Source of the DNA: Planctomycetota bacterium
Lineage (GTDB): Bacteria > Planctomycetota > MHYJ01 > WSZJ01 > JACPWG01
Assembly: GCA_016197205.1 (NCBI GenBank)
Contig: JACPWG010000103.1
Span: forward strand, 1-64,000
Direction of reading: 5' to 3'
DNA: 64,000 nucleotides
The notes beneath the pieces are model-generated. The model had not been told where the DNA came from. It saw only the letters and a program-made list of their open reading frames with translations, and ran no database searches. Position numbers and translations under genes: made by a program. Below are positions 47,702 to 55,923 of this stretch, in pieces; positions within the stretch are counted from its first letter, which is position 1; the number at the start of each line of letters is the position of its first letter.

Positions 47702-47792
47702 GCTGTGTCCTCCCAAGCTGGATCGCGGAGCCGTGTCGAGAAGCGCCCAGCGCGGCGGGGTAGGGCAGCGCTGGCCCGACGGCCCAACCGGA

Positions 47793-48857
47793 TTAATGTT
47801 CCACCGCGGCCCAGGGTGTGCTGGCCTCGAGCTGCGGATCTTCGGTCTTCAACCAGTCGCGGAAGCCCGTGAGCTCGAGGCTGAGGAGCTGTCCGCGGAA
47901 GTCCGTCGTGTAGAGGTTCGGTCCGGCGTCGATGTCCTTCATCGTCGGGCTGAAGCAACCGGCCGCGGCGGTGCAGGTGATGTTCGGGTTCAGGTTCACA
48001 AGCACGCCCGGCAGCACCAACGGCTCCGGCGCCGGCGCACGCACGACGGCCTTGATCGAATTCTGCTCGAACTGGAAGGCGTGGCCGATCACCTGGGGAA
48101 CGAACACCTCGGGGGGCCGCAGGAGGGGAAACCAGGGGTTGTCGGGATCCAGGTCCAATTGAGGCGAGGAGGCGATGTTGCCTTCCACGTAGCCGTCCAC
48201 GTACCGGATGGGCTGGGTGATGTTGCAGTCCCAGAAGCCCCAGCCCTCCACACCAGGCGGCTTTTCCCACAAGTCCATGTCGATCAGGTGACCCCAGAAG
48301 CGGAAGGAGTTCCACTCCCGAATGAACTGCGGGGAGCGACCCGTCGCGGACTCCACCAGCTCGCAGTTGTTCGCAGTCGCGATCCACTTCGTCTCGCTGC
48401 CGATGAGGTCCGTGAACCGGTCGGCAATGTAGAACTGCATGTCATCGGCCAGCTTGGCATACATGTACGCGCTGCGCGAGGCGTCGGGCGTGAGGGCCGG
48501 GCTCGACGGGTCGTAGACGTTCGGGTCCACGGCAACCCCGGTCACCCGGTACAGCTCGCCAAGGAGTCGGGCCTGCCCGTCCGTGAGGTGATAGCCGACG
48601 GAGCGGCGATACAGCGCGGCCTTCCCCATGTTGAGGAAGCCCATCATGGAATACAGGTTTCCACGCACCCGGCCGCCGGAATACGCGGCCGCGTCCGCCG
48701 CGTCCTGCGTTCGCATCTTCGCGTGCGTCGCATCCGCGAGGTTGATGCAATAGCCGACGCACAGGACCACGGCGAGGAGGCTTAGCGACGAAAAGGCCGC
48801 CGCCGCGCCGCGCGTGTCGCGCGCGAGCCTCCAGGCGCCTGTCAGCTTCGCTTCCAT
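47793..48857 (-). CDS. TadG-like exported Tad locus protein
   Basis: ATG 48857 has a perfect AGGAGG upstream; the frame is open further upstream through an R3 repeat. 354 residues. The N-terminus (RDTRGAAAAFSSLSLLAVVLCVGYCINLADATHAKMRTQDAADAAA, one membrane helix then QDAADAAAYSGG) is the TadG/DUF2134-type signature shared by Tad-associated envelope proteins. The rest is a large exported domain with several Trp and Cys. It follows a short gap after the TadE-like gene at 49274 and precedes another TadE-like gene. The precise role in pilus anchoring is not known. Confidence 0.8.
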   Translation of the reverse strand: MEAKLTGAWRLARDTRGAAAAFSSLSLLAVVLCVGYCINLADATHAKMRTQDAADAAAYSGGRVRGNLYSMMGFLNMGKAALYRRSVGYHLTDGQARLLGELYRVTGVAVDPNVYDPSSPALTPDASRSAYMYAKLADDMQFYIADRFTDLIGSETKWIATANNCELVESATGRSPQFIREWNSFRFWGHLIDMDLWEKPPGVEGWGFWDCNITQPIRYVDGYVEGNIASSPQLDLDPDNPWFPLLRPPEVFVPQVIGHAFQFEQNSIKAVVRAPAPEPLVLPGVLVNLNPNITCTAAAGCFSPTMKDIDAGPNLYTTDFRGQLLSLELTGFRDWLKTEDPQLEASTPWAAVEH

Positions 48858-48905
48858 TACGTTGCCTCCTGGTACACGATCACGCAATTTGAATGACGGA
48901 CGTCC

Positions 48906-48977
48906 TCTTTTTGACAGGATCACAGGATCAACGGGATGCGGATAGCATCGTCCTGTCCATCCTGTTCTCCTGTCCAA
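48906..48977. repeat. R3 hairpin (gacaggatcacaggatcaac)
   Basis: Third copy of the family also at 33051-33125 and 42307-42384. Left arm near-identical to the 42307 copy; right arm partly degenerate (cctgtccatcctgttctcctgtcc). The 416-bp gap 48858-49273 also holds the R6 pair below and no gene. Confidence 0.7.
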
Positions 48978-49040
48978 CTACGTAACCGAACTCATGGGTC
49001 AGCGTACTGGTGGACCTTCAACTTCGATTCGAGGGGTTCT

Positions 49041-49119
49041 CGTAGGGGCGCCCCTTGTGGGCGCCCTGCGGCGGACCTCCCATCCGAGATTCGGGCGGGC
49101 ACAAGGCCCGCCCCTACGC
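49041..49119. repeat. Inverted pair gtaggggcg...cgcccctac (family R6)
   Basis: gtaggggcgccccttgtggg at 49042 faces gggcacaaggcccgccccta ending at about 49118. This forms one long imperfect hairpin plus two smaller ones. Related copies are listed at 20896 and 32911. Confidence 0.65.
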
Positions 49120-49273
49120 CTCGATGCTGACCCACAGAATCATCCTTGAAGCTCCACTAGAACCTGTCCCACGGCACCGGGAGCGTCGATTCCTGCCGGA
49201 GGGGGAGGTGGCTCGAGTCGATCCCGCACCCGGTGGACGTGGTCGAACCGCCGACGGCGGTGGGCGTTGACCC

Positions 49274-49798
49274 TCAGGTCGGGGCGCTGGAGCCGCCCTC
49301 CGTGGCGCTGACCGTGGGATCGGTCCAGGGCAGCAGGGCCGAGGACTCGTTGCCGGTCAGAAAGAGGTCCACGAGGGGAATCTTCAAGAGCAGGTGATGC
49401 TCCGAACGCGAAGACCAGAGCATGGAGGCCTTGGCGGAGACGGAACTCGTTTGCGAACTCGCCGCGCTCCATTGATCCCCGGCCTTTCCGGCCACCTCCG
49501 TCGCCAGGGACTGGGCATCCTGCGCGTTGAGCAGCGGAGCCCAGGTCACCGGCAAGAGGGCGAGCTGGCTCGCCTTGTCCGCAGCCTGCTGGGCGACGTT
49601 GCCGTCCGGGCCGTTCACGATCGCGGCGCGGGCCGCACAGTACGACGAGTACTGCACGACCTGCTGCGCGCCGAAGGCGAGGGCGAGCTGGAGGATGCCG
49701 AGCACGACAAAGAGCTGCACGGGAAAGACCACCGCGAACTCCACCAGCGCGGCGCCGTGTTCCGCCCTGCGGGGCATGAGGCGGGTCCTTCGAGTCAT
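49274..49798 (-). CDS. TadE-like minor pilin
   Basis: ATG 49798 with GGAGGA upstream; 174 residues. The N-terminus MTRRTRLMPRRAEHGAALVEFAVVFPVQLFVVLGILQLALAF carries the TadE-type GAALVEFA motif before a single transmembrane helix, then a Ser/Ala-rich exported domain. It is likely a minor pilin processed by the prepilin peptidase encoded 26 bp upstream. It is distinct from the TadE-like gene at 47108. Confidence 0.85.
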   Translation of the reverse strand: MTRRTRLMPRRAEHGAALVEFAVVFPVQLFVVLGILQLALAFGAQQVVQYSSYCAARAAIVNGPDGNVAQQAADKASQLALLPVTWAPLLNAQDAQSLATEVAGKAGDQWSAASSQTSSVSAKASMLWSSRSEHHLLLKIPLVDLFLTGNESSALLPWTDPTVSATEGGSSAPT

Positions 49799-49823
49799 GG
49801 GCGATCCTCCGACGAGCCGGTCG

Positions 49824-50552
49824 CTAGCGGGAGAGGGTGGCCGCTGCTCCAGGCGCATAAATGATCCAGGTCCAGAGCGTGCCGCCCGCGATTGCGACGG
49901 CGAAGGGGATGGTGGGTTTGTTGGGGGGCGGGGGCGGGGCGAGCGAGGGTGGAGGGGGTGGGGGTGGAGTGGCCCTCACCCCTGCCCTCTCCAGCTCCAG
50001 AGGAGAGGGTTGCGGTGGGGGTGACGCCGCTCCCGGCCCTGTAGCCTCCGGCGCACCCGCAGTCCCCGCAGCCCCGGCGGTGGCCGCTGCGAGAGTGCCG
50101 CCTCGCAGCAGGAAGGCCCCGGGTAGGCCGCGCAGGCTGGCGAGCAGTCGGCCCTCGCGGATCGAGATGGCAAACGCCAGCAAGGCGCCGACGATCGAGA
50201 TGTACACCATCCCCGTCACTACCAGGGGGAAGCCGAGGAACGATCCCACCGCGGCCATCAGTTTCACGTCGCCGCCGCCAACTTGATTCCGAAGGTAGAA
50301 CAGCGAGAGGATGCCGAACCCGAGACCCGCGCCGACCGCGCTCTGAACCACGCGCGGACCTGCCTCGCTCGGGTCGCCATTCCAGAAGCTCGTCAGAAGA
50401 CCGATTGCCACCGCCGGGAGGGTCAGCCAGTTGGGAATGTGCCCATGCGCCACGTCCGCGTAGGCGGCCGCGACGATGAGCGCGAACAGGCTCACCACGC
50501 GGAACAGCCCTACATAGAAGAGCACCAGCTCGGGATTGGGTGCCTCGTCCAT
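49824..50552 (-). CDS. tadV: Prepilin peptidase TadV/CpaA with Pro-rich insertion
   Basis: ATG 50552 (GTG 50561 is an alternative); 242 residues, longer than usual TadV (~160-180). The aspartic peptidase residues are D33 (AYADVAHGHIPNW) and D95 (QVGGGDVK, the GxGD motif). Several membrane helices surround them. It cleaves leader peptides of Flp pilin and TadE/F-type pseudopilins. The C-terminal third contains Ala/Gly/Pro-rich sequence (about 155-215) that includes a translated copy of a ccctcacccctgccctctcc-type intergenic repeat (49973-50015), then a final membrane helix. The peptidase core is intact, so activity is expected. Confidence 0.9.
   Translation of the reverse strand: MDEAPNPELVLFYVGLFRVVSLFALIVAAAYADVAHGHIPNWLTLPAVAIGLLTSFWNGDPSEAGPRVVQSAVGAGLGFGILSLFYLRNQVGGGDVKLMAAVGSFLGFPLVVTGMVYISIVGALLAFAISIREGRLLASLRGLPGAFLLRGGTLAAATAGAAGTAGAPEATGPGAASPPPQPSPLELERAGVRATPPPPPPPSLAPPPPPNKPTIPFAVAIAGGTLWTWIIYAPGAAATLSR
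49973..50015. repeat. ctctccagctccagaggagag repeat inside tadV
   Basis: A short hairpin repeat of the cctctccagctcc...ggagagg type, read in frame as part of the Pro-rich insertion of the prepilin peptidase. A related ccctcccc...gtgagggg copy is intergenic at about 30720. Confidence 0.6.
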
Positions 50553-50630
50553 CGCGCTCACCGAGGGATTTATGGGGGTCCGCGTGTCGTGCGTCCGGAA
50601 GGCGGATCGCTGTCCATCGGAGCCGAATGC

Positions 50631-50816
50631 CTAGGGGAAGTCCATGGTCACGAGCGACGACGACGTCTTGCAAAGCTGTATGATCGCGTCCTCGAAGGCC
50701 GCCAGCACACCCACAAGTCCGATGATGGCGAACGCGGTCACGATCGCATACTCCGTCATCTCCTGCCCTCGGCAGCCGGCGTACTTCGGTCGCCGATCCG
50801 CTCTTGTCCGTCGCAT
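50631..50816 (-). CDS. flp: Flp-family pilin
   Basis: ATG 50816 has AAGGAGG upstream (the longer reading from 50831 would place the ribosome site inside the gene). 61 residues. A short basic leader (MRRTRADRRPKYAGCRG) precedes the cleavage-region motif GQEMTEYAIV and a hydrophobic helix (VTAFAIIGLVGVLAAF), the Flp/Fap pilin pattern. It is the major subunit of the Tad pilus, cut by TadV before the Q-E. It is the first gene of the Tad cluster and probably has the strongest promoter, in the 274-bp gap to its right. Confidence 0.9.
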   Translation of the reverse strand: MRRTRADRRPKYAGCRGQEMTEYAIVTAFAIIGLVGVLAAFEDAIIQLCKTSSSLVTMDFP

Positions 50817-51090
50817 GCGTGCCTCCTTCAAGTCCTTGAAGGGTCAAAGAAGCAATTGTCGCGCCAGAGCGAGCGCCCAACAGTTCCTTCTCATTGTCGC
50901 GCAAGTCGCTCAGAAACAATGTATTACGCGATACCGTTGCAGGGCAAGTCCTGCCGAGCCCCGTTTCGTAAAGGCAGTTGACACGCGCACCTTGACGACG
51001 GGAGGGGCTGCCGTCTCGCGACAGACGACAGTCTACAGGCCCCCTCGGTAGGGGATCAAGATAATTCGTAAACCCGTGCCCCTGGACACA

Positions 51091-52023
51091 CTACTTCACC
51101 GGATGGGGCATCGATGCATAGATCGCCTGCAGGTCGGACGCGATGAGTTGCACATCCGACGAGTCCACGTTGGACGCTTTCAGGATCGCCTGCGCGTCCG
51201 CGATCGCGGCCTGGACCTCCGCCGGCGGGATGTGGGCGCTGTTCAACACCGTCTGCAGGTCGAAGACGAGCTGCGCCTGCTCCTTGGTCGAGAGACTCCC
51301 GTCGTCCAGTGCGGCGGAGAGATCCGTGGCCAGCTTGTTCACGCTCTCCTGGCTCGGCTTGGTCGCGCCATCGGCCATCGCGCGCAGGCTGGACTTCAAC
51401 GCCTGCACCTGCGCGTCGGTCACTTCGCTGTCCCCCTGGAGCGCCTGCAGGTCCGACCCCAGCTTTTTCAAGTTCGCCTGCTGCTGGTCGCTCACGACCT
51501 GGTCGAAAGCCGCGGTCACCTTGGCGACCGCCTCCTCGCTCGCGCCGGCCTGCTTGAGCGTCGCGGAGAGCTGACTTTTTTTTGCGGACAGCTCCTCCTT
51601 CGACAGCCCGTCGGGATTCGCGGCCGCGGCCAGCGCCTCGGACACGGCCGCGGCCTGCGCGCTCGTGAGCTTCTTGCCGGCAAGCGTCTGGGAGAGCTGC
51701 GCGGAGAGGCCCGAACGGCTCGAGGAGCGCGACGGGAAGCCGCCGGTGCTGCCCTCGCCGAGGAGTTGCGAGAGGTCCTGTGCCGACGGCGAGCCGCCCT
51801 GCAAGAGCTGCGACACGCGCTCGGAGGTCGAGCGCCGGCTGTCCGAGGGATTCGGCAGCGAGGGCTGCGGGCGACCCGGCTTCGTACCGCCGCCGGGCCT
51901 GCCGCCCGGCCTGCCGCCGCCGCCGGGCCGCGGTCCCGCGGAGGCGGTCAGCGCGAAGAGCAGCAGGGCCGAGACGCTGAGGCTGAAGACGCGGGCAAGC
52001 GGGGGCAGCGGGTTCGCGCTCAT
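51091..52023 (-). CDS. Secreted Ala/Ser/Gln-rich helical protein
   Basis: 310 residues with a signal peptide (LARVFSLSVSALLLFALTASAGP) and a Gly/Pro/Arg-rich segment (PRPGGGGRPGGRPGGGTKPG). A long helical region follows, made of repeated ~20-30-residue units that start LTSAQ/VTDAQ/LSKEEL/IPPAEV (about 95-305). No known family was recognised. The helix repeats resemble surface or matrix proteins. It lies upstream of the flp pilin on the same strand with 274 bp between; whether it belongs to the Tad machine is unknown. Confidence 0.72.
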   Translation of the reverse strand: MSANPLPPLARVFSLSVSALLLFALTASAGPRPGGGGRPGGRPGGGTKPGRPQPSLPNPSDSRRSTSERVSQLLQGGSPSAQDLSQLLGEGSTGGFPSRSSSRSGLSAQLSQTLAGKKLTSAQAAAVSEALAAAANPDGLSKEELSAKKSQLSATLKQAGASEEAVAKVTAAFDQVVSDQQQANLKKLGSDLQALQGDSEVTDAQVQALKSSLRAMADGATKPSQESVNKLATDLSAALDDGSLSTKEQAQLVFDLQTVLNSAHIPPAEVQAAIADAQAILKASNVDSSDVQLIASDLQAIYASMPHPVK

Positions 52024-52665
52024 GGTTTCGCTTCCTTACTGAATTCTGTCCTGCGAGTCGTCCCCCCAGCAACGGCGTGCGGCCCGGCGACTCGCGTCCC
52101 ACGCCTGGGAAAATCGGAACCGCGACCGTGAGGGAGCGGCCTCGGCATATCCGCGGCAGCCCCCGGCTCCGATCCCGCCGACGGGACTCCGAGCGCCCGG
52201 GGCCCGACGGGTATCGGCAAGGGTACGGAACTCCTGCGAGTATGCTTGGAGGAGGGGCTTGAAAACAACAAGCCGAAGTGAAGCCAAAACCGATCTCTCC
52301 GTGGCTTGCCGGAAATCATCGCCGGTAGAGGACGGTGGACTCCGCACCCGGCCTCTGCGTCTCCGCGTCTCTGTGTAAAAGTCTCACCTTCGACCCACGC
52401 GGTCGGCCCGAATTTCAAACTGCAAAAAGTCAAATTTCAAATTTCAAATCCCGCTCGCGTCTAGCGGGGACGCGGAGCCATGATCTAGCCACTTGCCGCC
52501 CACGGCCTAGTTTAGCCTCAGTTCGGGTCATTGCTCGAACTCGCGGGGCGAGCTGCAACCCGGCGTTGCGTGTGCACGCCGCGGGACCGCTCGCTCACGC
52601 TCGCGGTTCGGTTTTGCCTTGCCGCCCGACGCGCAAATCTCAAATCTCAAATCTCCATTCTCCCT
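52024..52665. repeat. Repeat-rich intergenic region
   Basis: No gene. It contains accgcgaccgtgagggagcgg (52117-52146) and its inverse (52581-52612), a tctgcgtctccgcgtctctgtg unit at about 52350, atttcaaatttcaaatc units at 52430-52450, and caaatctcaaatctc units at about 52628-52652. Confidence 0.65.
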
Positions 52666-53055
52666 TCACTCGGCCGCCGGCCCCTTTTCCCCACTCAAGA
52701 TCTTGTCGAGGCAGGCGATGAGCGAGGGAAAGTCGAACGGCTTGACGACGTAGGCGCGTGCGCCCTGCGCCAGGCCCTCCTCGAGGTCGCGCTCCTGCCC
52801 CTTGGCGGTCGCCAGGACGACGGGGATGTGCGCGAAGCGCGGGTCGGCGCGGAGCCGCTGGAGCGTCCCGATGCCGTCGAGGCCGGGCATCATCCAGTCG
52901 AGGAGGACCAGGTCCGGCCTGGCGCCCTGTTCGAGCCGGGCAAGTACGTCGAGACCCGAGCCCACGGCGGTCACCTGATGCCCGAGCTTCCGGAGCTTGA
53001 ATTCGAGCAGCCGCGCGATCGGGGGTTCGTCGTCAGCGAGCAGGATCTGGGCCAT
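52666..53055 (-). CDS. Single-domain response regulator receiver
   Basis: 129 residues, one REC domain: acid pair D9-D10 (LLADDEPP), phospho-acceptor D53 in LVLLDWMMPGLDG, the switch Thr in VVLATAKG, and the Lys in VVKPFD. No output domain. Its start overlaps the 3' end of the upstream REC-REC-HisKA gene by 23 bp, so the two are co-translated and probably act together, as CheY-like proteins do. Confidence 0.92.
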   Translation of the reverse strand: MAQILLADDEPPIARLLEFKLRKLGHQVTAVGSGLDVLARLEQGARPDLVLLDWMMPGLDGIGTLQRLRADPRFAHIPVVLATAKGQERDLEEGLAQGARAYVVKPFDFPSLIACLDKILSGEKGPAAE

Positions 53056-54160
53056 GGAGGTCGGTCATCCGCGACGATTCGAGGTAGGGGACGGTGCGGG
53101 CTTCCTTGATGTCCTCGAGACGCTGGACGATGGTCTTGATCCGCATCGCCATGTCGTGGATCGTCTGGACGCGGCGTTTCGCGTCCTCGGTCAGGGGGGC
53201 CCGCCCCGCCAGGAGCATTTCGGCCTGGCCGAGGAGCGAGGTGAGCGGGTTGTTGATTTCGTGCCGGACCGCGAGGCCGATCTCGCCGATCGCCGCGAGC
53301 CGCTCGGAGCGCACGACGCGCTGATGGACTTGCACGAGCTCGATGGCCTTTTCGCGGAACTGCAAATCGACGTTTCTCACGCTGGCCTTGCGGAGGGCCA
53401 CCTCGACGATGGGGCCGATGGCGGCGGGTTCGAAGGGCTTCTGTACGAAGTCATCGACCCCCGCGCGCAGCAATTCGACGAAGAAGTCCTCGGACCTGTG
53501 GGCGGTCATCATGATGATGGCCATCTGCGGGCGGTTCTGGCGCGCCCACCGCACGACCTCGAGGCCGTCCTTCTTGGGCATGTGGTAGTCGACGAGGAGG
53601 AGATCCGGCGTGGCTTCCTTGATGCGCGCCTCCGCCTCCTCGCCATCCAGCGCGGCAACGACTTCGTATCCCTGGCGGCCGAGGTAGAAGGAGAGCATCT
53701 TCTGGATGGAGGGGCTGTCCTCGGCCAGGACGAGGCGGGCGCGGCGACGGCCCGCGTCGGCGACCGGAGTCGCGACGGGGTGGGGGGAAAGCGCGCCGGC
53801 CGCGAGGTCCGCGAAATTCACGGCCTCGAGCGGCCCTTGCACGCACTGCCAGGCGCCGACCGCGCGCGCGATCTGCGCGACCATGTCATCGTGGTAGGCG
53901 GGGGACACGAGAATGACCGGCAGCTTCGGGAGGCCGGGGCCGGCCTCGCCCCCGAGGAGGCGGCAGAGTTGGAAACCGTCGAGCCCCGGGGTGTGGATGT
54001 CCGCGATGAGCAGGTCGGCGCCGTGTTCCTTGACCTCCCGCCAGACCTCCAGGCCGTCGACGATGTGGCGGTTGCCGAACTGCTTCGACTCGAGGTCGCG
54101 CTGGATACGCGCAACGAGCATCGTGTCGCTGCCGGAGACGAGGATCAGGGGAGCGGGCAT
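53033..54160 (-). CDS. REC-REC-HisKA protein without a histidine kinase ATPase domain
   Basis: 375 residues. REC1 (about 3-125) and REC2 (about 140-260: VLAEDSPSIQK, LLLVDYHMPKKDG, MMTAH, QKPFEPA) are followed by a helical linker. Next is a HisKA dimerisation/phosphoacceptor segment (VRHEINNPLTSLLGQAEMLL). The protein then ends with a short tail: the HATPase_c domain is absent and no HATPase sequence follows on this strand. It overlaps the downstream receiver gene. It may accept or relay phosphate from another kinase, such as the hybrid kinase at 58362-62024. Confidence 0.85.
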   Translation of the reverse strand: MPAPLILVSGSDTMLVARIQRDLESKQFGNRHIVDGLEVWREVKEHGADLLIADIHTPGLDGFQLCRLLGGEAGPGLPKLPVILVSPAYHDDMVAQIARAVGAWQCVQGPLEAVNFADLAAGALSPHPVATPVADAGRRRARLVLAEDSPSIQKMLSFYLGRQGYEVVAALDGEEAEARIKEATPDLLLVDYHMPKKDGLEVVRWARQNRPQMAIIMMTAHRSEDFFVELLRAGVDDFVQKPFEPAAIGPIVEVALRKASVRNVDLQFREKAIELVQVHQRVVRSERLAAIGEIGLAVRHEINNPLTSLLGQAEMLLAGRAPLTEDAKRRVQTIHDMAMRIKTIVQRLEDIKEARTVPYLESSRMTDLHGPDPAR

Positions 54161-54450
54161 GGCGTGGGGGTGATCCTTCCATGCTGCCGTGGGGGGGCGG
54201 GGGGCTCTGTCGCCGACGGATCCGGTTCTCGATTAGACCGCTTCGCCGGGGGGCGCGTCAATGAAAACCCATTTCCGCAACGCCGTGGCGACAGGCCACC
54301 GGACCGCGAGCGTGAGGGAGCGGTCTCGAGGCGTTCTTCCACCCACTCGCCACCGACGGGTCGACCTGACGTGCGCGGGTTGCTGGCGCGGGCCGGGAGT
54401 CAAGGCCCCCACCCCCTGGAACTTTCGCCGCTGGCCGCTCCTCCGGCGTC
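54161..54450. repeat. Short intergenic region with R5 palindrome
   Basis: Contains the ccgcgagcgtgagggagcggt hairpin (54299-54330) and GC-rich sequence before the PrsW-type gene's stop. No gene recognised. Confidence 0.5.
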
Positions 54451-55923
54451 CTACCCCTGGGCGACCGCCCGCGTCGGCAGGCGCGCAACCGCGAGGCGCT
54501 GGCGCGCGCGGGTCCGCTCATATTGCCGAAGGAAGAGGGCGAGACTCACGGCGGCGATTCCCAACGCAAGCACCGTGTGCTCCTTCTTGAGCAGCGTGTC
54601 ATACAACCCATGCATGCCCGCGCTGGGAACGAGCGCCCAGAGGATCGCGGGGATCCACTCGTACCACGCGCTGACACCCAGAATCGTGCCGGGACTTCTG
54701 TACAATCTCAGCGCTGCGATTCCGGTCCACACCCCATGCAAGAACACGAGGGACACGAACCGCACGGCATAGACCCCGGCGACCTCGACTCCGTTGTAGT
54801 GGTCGGACGAGTAGAGCAGGCCCTCCGTAATGCCAAGGCCAAGTCCGCAGGCCAGCCCCCAAGCGGCCGTGCCTCTCCAATCCAGGGGTCTTTCCGCGCT
54901 CCTCAAGTGGACGACGACCGGCAGGAGCTTGCAGACCTCTTCGCACAGACCGGCCCCGATGGTGAAACCGGCGAAGCTCTCCAAGAAACCTGCGTCCGGA
55001 TCGAGTGCTCGCTCGTACCCAAGCCCGATGAACTTGAGGAGGGCGAGGATGAGGGTCAGGAGTCCACCCCCGACCACGTTCATGTGTCGCATGACCTCTG
55101 CGACAAACTGAATCGCGAACACCAGCATGCAGCCGGCGGTTGCAGTAAGGGCGGAGACTCCCACAAGGTGGCGAAGCGGGGCCCGCCCCCGAGGCCACGC
55201 CATACCCAGGTAGAGAAGAGCCAGCACGGCGGCGGCTGCCGCCAGCGCGAAGTGCGCCCAGGAGTCGTACGCCAGGAAGGCCCCGGGGACCCGCCGGTCG
55301 GGCAGGAGCGGGAAAAACGCCTCCCGGGGAGGGTTCTGGACCAGCAACTCCGCTATGTCCGGGTGCTGGAGCAGCAAAGGCCTCAGCCGATCGCCGGCGG
55401 ACTCCGGCGGAGAGACTACAACCCACGCGAGCGGCAGGAGGAGCAGGGGAGCCGCCCAGCGGAGTCGCCATAGGGGCGAGTCCCGTCCCGTGATGGACAG
55501 GCCGGAAGCGCTGAGCGCGTAGCTCGCGGCTGCACCGTCGGGCAACTCCGTGGCGGATAGGCGCGGCACCGGAAGCGACTCAGGCGGGGGCGCACCGGCC
55601 AATCCGGCACCGGTGGAGGCCTCGCCGGCAGGCACGTCGCCCGCGTCCTCCAGTGACGGCTCCGGCAGCTTCTCCGTCTGAACGGGCGCAGCGGGAAAGA
55701 ACACGCGACATTGGGCGCATCGGATGTTCTCGCCCTGCCGGTAGACAGGTACGCCCCTTTCGAGTCCGCACGCCGGGCATCGCACGCGGATCTTCGATGG
55801 CCCAAAGTCCGCTCCCGCGGCTGGTGCCGAGGTCCCGGCGCACGCTGGACAGAGTTCCCCCTTCTCCTCCGAGTCGTCGCTCCCCTCGAAGAGCCCCTCG
55901 CACGCGAGGCATCGGACGATCAT
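54451..55923 (-). CDS. Zinc-ribbon PrsW-family intramembrane metalloprotease
   Basis: 490 residues. Two N-terminal ribbons (CLACEG...CPACAG; CPACGLE...CAQCRV) precede a membrane domain with about eight helices (about 165-480). The PrsW motifs are present: EExxK in CEEVCKLL (E328, E329, K332), a second Glu in GLGITEGLLY, and histidines in VFLHGVWTG and MHGLYD. PrsW proteases cut membrane substrates such as anti-sigma factors. The substrate here is unknown. Its start overlaps the upstream secreted-protein gene by four bases (ATGA). Confidence 0.9.
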   Translation of the reverse strand: MIVRCLACEGLFEGSDDSEEKGELCPACAGTSAPAAGADFGPSKIRVRCPACGLERGVPVYRQGENIRCAQCRVFFPAAPVQTEKLPEPSLEDAGDVPAGEASTGAGLAGAPPPESLPVPRLSATELPDGAAASYALSASGLSITGRDSPLWRLRWAAPLLLLPLAWVVVSPPESAGDRLRPLLLQHPDIAELLVQNPPREAFFPLLPDRRVPGAFLAYDSWAHFALAAAAAVLALLYLGMAWPRGRAPLRHLVGVSALTATAGCMLVFAIQFVAEVMRHMNVVGGGLLTLILALLKFIGLGYERALDPDAGFLESFAGFTIGAGLCEEVCKLLPVVVHLRSAERPLDWRGTAAWGLACGLGLGITEGLLYSSDHYNGVEVAGVYAVRFVSLVFLHGVWTGIAALRLYRSPGTILGVSAWYEWIPAILWALVPSAGMHGLYDTLLKKEHTVLALGIAAVSLALFLRQYERTRARQRLAVARLPTRAVAQG

